Below, piece by piece: positions 59,121 through 64,000 of a stretch of DNA of 64,000 bases. Origin of the DNA: Candidatus Accumulibacter necessarius. GTDB taxonomy: Bacteria > Pseudomonadota > Gammaproteobacteria > Burkholderiales > Rhodocyclaceae. The stretch spans positions 41,276 through 105,275 of the forward strand of contig JAFLDL010000010.1 of assembly GCA_017302435.1 (NCBI GenBank), given 5' to 3'. The notes beneath the pieces were generated by a model that made no database searches, was not told the DNA's origin, and was given only the letters and a program-made list of their open reading frames with translations. A program made the translations under genes and the position numbers. Positions within the stretch are counted from its first letter, which is position 1. The number at the start of each line of letters is the position of its first letter.

Positions 59121-59164
59121 ATTGTCATTCCCGCCGGCACGCACTGTCTGTGCGCCGACGCACA
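59121..59164 (-). promoter_or_regulatory. Palindrome promoter site 12 (secreted protein and ABC exporter)
   Basis: TGTGCGCCGACGCACA (59149-59164), 15 of 16 matches. Toward the gene it is followed by GAC. The best -10 (GACAAT, 59126-59121) is one base farther than in most sites. Leader about 87 bases. Confidence 0.62.
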
Positions 59165-59243
59165 GACGTCAGAGCAAGCTGACGCGCCGGGCGTCTGGCG
59201 TCAATCGCGCACGCATCAGCCCCGGGAGAGGCTAAGCCAACGA

Positions 59244-59729
59244 TCAGCGATTACGGCCATGGTCGCGGTCGTCACCGTGGCGGTTGTGCTTGTCATCGCC
59301 GCGACGATCGTCGCGGTAGGGATCCCTGTAATCGTCGCGTCGATCGTCGCGTCGATCGTATCGCCGGTCGTATCGCCGGTCGGCGTGGTACTGGTGGTAA
59401 CGCGGAACGTATTCGCGCTGATACCAGTTGTTCTGGACAAAATAGACCCGTTCGCCGCAGGCATTGTACCGGTAGCAGTTCTTCTGCCAATGCTTCGCGT
59501 GGCCCGGGGGTACGTTCAGGTAGACCGGCGGCCGGCCAACCGGTACCGGCTCGATGACCACCGGTTGCCCATAGATGACGCGCGGCGGGGGATAGCCTCC
59601 GATGTCGATGCGACCATAGTAGCCGGGCTGACCGATGCTCACCGACAGGGCCACATCGCTGGCACGGGCCGGCAGGCTGCTGGCGGCGGTGGCGGCGACC
59701 ACCGCCGCGGCGAATAGCAAACGCTTCAT
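59244..59729 (-). CDS. Secreted basic protein with Arg/Asp repeat tail
   Basis: 161 residues. Signal peptide (about 1-23, cleavage after ARA-SD), a Tyr/Pro-rich middle (GYYGRIDIGGYPPPRVIYGQ), a Cys pair in NCYRYNACGERVYFVQNNWY and a tail of R-Y-D/R-R-D-D repeats ending HGRNR. The YYGRxxIG...PPRVIY pattern is a recurring type of betaproteobacterial exported protein with unknown function. ATG 59729. Arg/Asp repeats could expand or contract by slippage. Confidence 0.75.
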   Translation of the reverse strand: MKRLLFAAAVVAATAASSLPARASDVALSVSIGQPGYYGRIDIGGYPPPRVIYGQPVVIEPVPVGRPPVYLNVPPGHAKHWQKNCYRYNACGERVYFVQNNWYQREYVPRYHQYHADRRYDRRYDRRDDRRDDYRDPYRDDRRGDDKHNRHGDDRDHGRNR

Positions 59730-59867
59730 TCGGGACCTCTTCTTGTCAATATCGTTATTCAACGCGCCAGCACAGGGACACGATGACCCCTGTGTTGTGA
59801 CGCGCTGTCACGGTTGGTAAGCAAGCCGAGTTTGCCGGATCCCGACGGGTGCTATCCGCGAGCAGGC

Positions 59868-60660
<793 letters not shown>

Positions 60661-61290
60661 ATGACCACCCTGTGCCTGACCACCCTGTCCCGACTCCAGC
60701 ACGATATCGACGAGCGCGTACAAGCGATCCGGGAGGCACACCCGGACTGGCTGTGCGGCAAGGGCTGCGCCGGTTGTTGTCGGCGCCTCGCGGAAATCCC
60801 TCAACTGACGGCGGCGGAATGGCGTTTGCTGCGAGAAGGCCTGGCTGCGCTGTCGCCAGAGCGCCTTCAGGCCATCAGCCGCGACCTGGGTGCCTTGGTC
60901 GGCCAGCCGTGGCGCCCCATCGTCTGCCCGCTGCTGGACCAGACCACCAACGCCTGCCCGGTCTATGCCCAACGGCCAGTGGCCTGTCGTACCTATGGCT
61001 TTTACGTGCAGCGCAACCGCGGACTTTACTGCCACGAAATTGAAGCCCGCGTAACCGACGGCAACCTGGCAGACGTGGTGTGGGGCAACCATGATTCGAT
61101 CGACCACAGGCTCGCCGGCCTGGGTGGAACCCGCCCGCTGAACGAGTGGTTCGAGCGTTGGCAGCTGAATTCCTCTTTTCCAGGGATGGCAGGCAAACCG
61201 GTACCGCCCGATCAGGGCTTGCGCGCCACCAGGCCAATCAGTGCCGAGCGGCCCTTGTGCCCCATTCCCTCGGCGATCTCGTCCTCGTAG
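60661..61290 (+). CDS. YkgJ-family cysteine-cluster protein
   Basis: 209 residues. Cys cluster: WLCGKGCAGCC, then CPLLDQTTNACPVYAQRPVA, CRTYGF and LYCHE, the zinc- or iron-chelating pattern of the YkgJ/UPF0153 family; function unknown. ATG 60661 with GGAGCCAGAAG before it. The last 79 bases overlap the convergent methyltransferase gene; the C-terminal 25-30 residues lack family character, so the ancestral end was probably shorter. Confidence 0.85.
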   Translation: MTTLCLTTLSRLQHDIDERVQAIREAHPDWLCGKGCAGCCRRLAEIPQLTAAEWRLLREGLAALSPERLQAISRDLGALVGQPWRPIVCPLLDQTTNACPVYAQRPVACRTYGFYVQRNRGLYCHEIEARVTDGNLADVVWGNHDSIDHRLAGLGGTRPLNEWFERWQLNSSFPGMAGKPVPPDQGLRATRPISAERPLCPIPSAISSS

Positions 61291-61838
61291 GCCACAACTT
61301 CCTCGATCGTCCAGTCGGCAAAGGCGGCGCGCAGCAGTTCTTCGGTGTACAGGTTTTCCACGGCGGACGGCCCGCCGGTGCGGTAGTCGAGCTGCTTCGG
61401 CGTGTAGCCCTGCAACAGGATGCGCCCGCCCGGACGAGCCAGCTGCTTCATCGCCGCAAACTGCCGTTCCCTTTCCGCCGGGCCGACGAACTGGATGAAG
61501 ATGCCAATCACCCAGTCGAAGGTGTCGTGCAGTTCTGCCGGTGGCCACTCCGGCGCGAGCATGTCGGCCAGCAGGAAGCGGACATCGACCTGGCGACCGG
61601 CGGCCAGCCGTCGGGCCTTTTCGATGGCCACCGGAGAGATCTCAATCGCGCTGACCTCCAGCCCCTGTTCGGCCAGCCAGACGGAGTTCCTGCCCTCGCC
61701 ATCGGCCACCGACAGCGCAGTCCGGCCATTCTGCAGGAGGGCGAGCCGATGCGCGAGAAAGCGATTCGGCTCGGTACCGAAAAGGTATTGCTCGCCGGCA
61801 TCCCGGTAGCGACTGCTCCACAGGTTTTCCTGGTTCAT
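61212..61838 (-). CDS. SAM-dependent methyltransferase
   Basis: 208 residues. Class I fold: motif I ALSVADGEGRNSVWLAEQG, acidic end of beta-2 (SAIEISPVAIEKAR) and FDWVIGIFIQF. Related to tellurite-resistance/thiopurine-type methyltransferases as far as motif spacing goes. The ATG at 61838 overlaps the small membrane-protein stop by one base. It forms a tight row with that protein and an alpha/beta hydrolase. Confidence 0.88.
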   Translation of the reverse strand: MNQENLWSSRYRDAGEQYLFGTEPNRFLAHRLALLQNGRTALSVADGEGRNSVWLAEQGLEVSAIEISPVAIEKARRLAAGRQVDVRFLLADMLAPEWPPAELHDTFDWVIGIFIQFVGPAERERQFAAMKQLARPGGRILLQGYTPKQLDYRTGGPSAVENLYTEELLRAAFADWTIEEVVAYEDEIAEGMGHKGRSALIGLVARKP

Positions 61839-62032
61839 CAGGATTCCATCCCTTCTCGCTGCTTGTGATCCGCCGTGACCAGAAAGCTGTAAGGATAGCT
61901 TTTCAGCTTCGCGCTGGCTTGCGCCTCGATGGCTGCCGTCAGTTCGCGTGAGCGGGAATCGGGTGCGCGGATGTACCAATCCAGGCCAACGAGGAAAAGC
62001 ACCACGAGGATGGCCCAGTATTGTTTCTTCAC
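61838..62032 (-). CDS. Small membrane protein
   Basis: 64 residues, start GTG 62032 with AGGAGAG at a good distance. N-terminal membrane helix (VKKQYWAILVVLFLVGLDWY), then a charged helical tail. It overlaps the hydrolase by four bases (GTGA) and the methyltransferase by one, so the three are translationally coupled. I do not recognise the family. Confidence 0.78.
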   Translation of the reverse strand: MKKQYWAILVVLFLVGLDWYIRAPDSRSRELTAAIEAQASAKLKSYPYSFLVTADHKQREGMES

Positions 62033-62940
62033 CGTGTCTCTCCTGTTTCGGGCAGCACCCACGGCTTGCCGGACGAGTCGCGCATGGCAGCGTCAAGAAA
62101 GCCGATCACCGTCCCGATGTGACGCTCGATTTCCCCGTATTCGTCGTGGCTGCCGGGCATCAGCAACAGATGCACCCGCTCATCACGGCGGTTGGCGTAG
62201 ATTTCCTGCGCTTCGCTGACCGGCACCATCTGGTCCTCGGTGCCATGCGCCAGCAGGACCGGACATTTTGCCGAGCGAATGGTGTGGCAGGGGGCAATGT
62301 CGTCGAAGCGGTGCCCGATGACGGACTGCACATAGCAAAGAATGTAGGCGCCCAGCGGCCAGTAGGGAATCCGTTTCAGCCTGAGCCAGCGCCGCATGAT
62401 GCCGGCCGGATGAGCAAAGGCGGCCAGGCTCACGGCAGCGGCCAGATCCGGCCGGCGGGAAGCCAGCAGCAGCGCAGCGCCTGCCCCCACCGAATGGCCG
62501 ATGACTCCGACGCGGCTGGCATCGACTTCGCGCTGCCCCTGCAACCAGTCGACCGCATGCTCGAGATCCTCCGCAAAGCGCGGCAGGGAAGCGAAGCTGT
62601 CGCCATCGCTGCGCCCGTGGCTGCGCGCATCAAAGAAAAGCACGCTATAGCCGGCCGTATGCAACGGCCCGGCCAGCGGCAGCATCATCTCGGCATTGCC
62701 TCCCCAACCGTGGACGACGGCCAGCGCCGATGCGGCTTCGCCGGCCGGAATGAACCAGCCGAACAGGGTCTTGCCGCGCTGGGTGGGAATGTGCACCTCG
62801 CGCCAGGGCAGGCCATCGGGGACGCCGGTCTCGCGCAGGCGCGGGGCGGCCAGGCTGGCACGTATCCTGCGATTGACAACCGGCACCGCCAGCAGGGCGA
62901 GCAGAGTAACGGCGACCGCAATCACCTTGAAGCGATTCAT
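62029..62940 (-). CDS. Membrane-anchored alpha/beta hydrolase
   Basis: 303 residues. N-terminal membrane helix (about 4-22) and an alpha/beta hydrolase domain: HGWGGNAEMM oxyanion segment, nucleophile GHSVGAG (Ser near 150), acid HGTEDQMV (near 233) and His in PGSHDEYGE (near 265). Similar to the FrsA/BEM46-type family with DARSHGRSDGD. Substrate unknown. First gene of the hydrolase-membrane protein-methyltransferase row. Confidence 0.9.
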   Translation of the reverse strand: MNRFKVIAVAVTLLALLAVPVVNRRIRASLAAPRLRETGVPDGLPWREVHIPTQRGKTLFGWFIPAGEAASALAVVHGWGGNAEMMLPLAGPLHTAGYSVLFFDARSHGRSDGDSFASLPRFAEDLEHAVDWLQGQREVDASRVGVIGHSVGAGAALLLASRRPDLAAAVSLAAFAHPAGIMRRWLRLKRIPYWPLGAYILCYVQSVIGHRFDDIAPCHTIRSAKCPVLLAHGTEDQMVPVSEAQEIYANRRDERVHLLLMPGSHDEYGEIERHIGTVIGFLDAAMRDSSGKPWVLPETGETR

Positions 62941-63053
62941 TGTGCCGATTCCTCTCGCGGCTGAAGGAACGCGGCCCCACGCCGACTTCGTTGGCGGCGA
63001 TGGCGCAGGAACGCGGCCGCGACCGGATTCGCCGCGCCGCCAGAGTCTCGGCC

Positions 63054-63728
63054 TCAGCGGCTACGATAGCTGTAGTACCCGTCGTCAATGTTGCCCCGGC
63101 GGTCGAAGTCACAGCTGAAGGAAAGTTCGCGGTGACCGCCTCGCTCGAAGTAAACCCGGCCATCTCCGGTCAGGGTTTGGTCGCGCAAGTGAGGAGAAAC
63201 CAGTTCCAGTTCGCGGACCTGGCCGTGATCCCGCTCGAGCTCGAAGCGAACTTCGCGCGCGCACTCGCTCGTCAGATAGCGAATATCGTTGAAATGTGAA
63301 CTCTCGCCCCGGTCATGCGAACTGCGCTGTTGATCACGCTCCGCCTCCTGCTGGCTGCCGGCGATAGCGGCAATCGCGACCAGGGCGAGGACGCCGGCGC
63401 CGACCAGAGGCGCCGTCGTGCGGCCATCGTCACTCGACAACGCGTTGTGGTGATCGACACTCCAGCTGACCACGTCACGATTGTCGATGCGGCAGGAGAA
63501 GCGATGGTCCTTGTCATCACCGGACCGGATCAGGCCGCTCACCTTGTAGGAATGATGAGCGGTCCTTTCGGCCCGCGTTTCATGAGCCCGCGAATATCGG
63601 GAATCGGAGTAGCGGATCTTTTGCACGCAATCATCGACCGCTCTCGCTTCGTCATAGGCAAACGCTGCGGGGGAGGTCATTGTGGTGGCAAGGACCACAC
63701 TCAGGCAGATAGTCAGTCGCTTCGTCAT
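63054..63728 (-). CDS. Exported hypothetical protein with internal membrane helix
   Basis: 224 residues. Signal peptide (about 1-24, cleavage after AFA-YD). Two similar periplasmic-type beta segments flank a central hydrophobic stretch (APLVGAGVLALVAIAAIAG) and Ser/His/Asp-rich linker. Each half has paired Cys (DDCVQKI with FSCRI; SECAREV with FSCDF), which suggests a tandem duplication of one domain with a disulfide each. ATG 63728. Function unknown. Confidence 0.72.
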   Translation of the reverse strand: MTKRLTICLSVVLATTMTSPAAFAYDEARAVDDCVQKIRYSDSRYSRAHETRAERTAHHSYKVSGLIRSGDDKDHRFSCRIDNRDVVSWSVDHHNALSSDDGRTTAPLVGAGVLALVAIAAIAGSQQEAERDQQRSSHDRGESSHFNDIRYLTSECAREVRFELERDHGQVRELELVSPHLRDQTLTGDGRVYFERGGHRELSFSCDFDRRGNIDDGYYSYRSR

Positions 63729-64000
63729 CCCGGCTTTTTTCCCTCGTCCGTGGGCGGTCATCCGGCATCCCGGCGGCCGTTGTTGACGAGCAGAACCGAC
63801 CCGGGGGCCGGCTCTGCTCAAAGCCATATCATACGATACCGGTCACCTGCTGCGCAGACGACGGGGGTCCGACCCAGGGCAATCGCATGAATGCCAACGT
63901 CGTTGACCCTCCGAAATAATCGTTTACGCTCAATGAGTTACCAAGGGTCTGTTCACATCCCCCTGATTTGTGTAGTTTTCTGTCTTTTTGGGGTTTTCCA
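63729..64000. other. Terminal intergenic stretch
   Basis: No coding sequence seen. From about 63920 the composition turns AT-richer, with GGGTCTGTTCACATCC at 63949-63964, similar in style to insertion-sequence ends. The window ends before this can be tested. Confidence 0.3.

Noticed and set aside
59330-59400. Short tandem repeats resembling a CRISPR-like or satellite array.
   Set aside because: They are codon repeats of the Arg/Asp tail of the exported protein, in frame, with no spacers.
59760-59790. Possible further palindrome site upstream of the Arg/Asp-repeat protein (CGCGCCAGCACAGG).
   Set aside because: The spacing between the half-like pieces is wrong and no -10 is at the expected place.

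Overview
The window is about 64 kb of GC-rich DNA from a betaproteobacterium. The block pyrG-kdsA-(DUF1330)-eno-ftsB, heme d1 genes for denitrification, a phasin, a PHB-depolymerase-type esterase and many small envelope and stress genes fit Rhodocyclales. A relative of Candidatus Accumulibacter is my best guess, but it is not proven from this sequence alone. Most genes lie on the minus strand.

Layout. 1-4.5 kb: housekeeping operon pyrG-kdsA-DUF1330-eno-ftsB. 4.6-6.2 kb: metal-responsive dmeR-dmeF pair with a perfect operator, ending in a 160-bp palindromic insertion. 6.5-8.7 kb: Aer-like chemoreceptor and thioredoxin 2. 8.8-12.8 kb: heme d1 cluster (cytochrome c, nirF, fused nirDL, nirG, nirH) behind an FNR-type box. 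13-14.2 kb: SCO-type copper chaperone pair. 14.2-15.3 kb: csbD, PRC-barrel and a 24-residue microprotein. 15.4-28.4 kb: esterase, transglutaminase-like protein, N-formylglutamate amidohydrolase-like protein, a 2976-residue cyclic beta-1,2-glucan synthase and an AI-2E-family permease. 28.4-33 kb: BON lipoprotein, csbD with a GGDEF/EAL protein, phasin. 33-38 kb: CheB-CheR-PAS fusion with a hybrid kinase. 38.4-42.4 kb: small membrane proteins and lipoproteins, including a collagen-like one, with an ISAs1-type transposase relic. 42.7-53 kb: a long signalling run (hybrid kinase, heme oxygenase, bacteriophytochrome, response regulator, hybrid kinase, response regulator, Crp/Fnr-family regulator). 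53-60.5 kb: ferritin-like, PRC-barrel, coiled-coil, ABC exporter and secreted small proteins. 60.6-64 kb: YkgJ-type protein, methyltransferase and hydrolase.

Main discovery. Thirteen intergenic copies of a 16-bp palindrome (TGTRCGCYRGCGYACA, 13 to 16 matches of 16) lie upstream of the small stress and envelope genes and of no housekeeping gene. Read in the direction of the downstream gene, 11 of 13 have A and T at the second and sixth positions of a -10 hexamer at exactly the same spacing; the other two are shifted by one base. Twelve of 13 carry GA two bases past the palindrome, where a -35 element would sit. This puts the palindrome centre at -41.5 from the predicted start, the class II position used by Crp/Fnr-family activators. 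A Crp/Fnr-type regulator is encoded in the middle of the set (42748-43524), at the end of the phytochrome and kinase operon. The likely picture is a light-, redox- or stress-sensing cascade controlling a general envelope, granule and storage stress regulon. The link between this regulator and the sites is inference.
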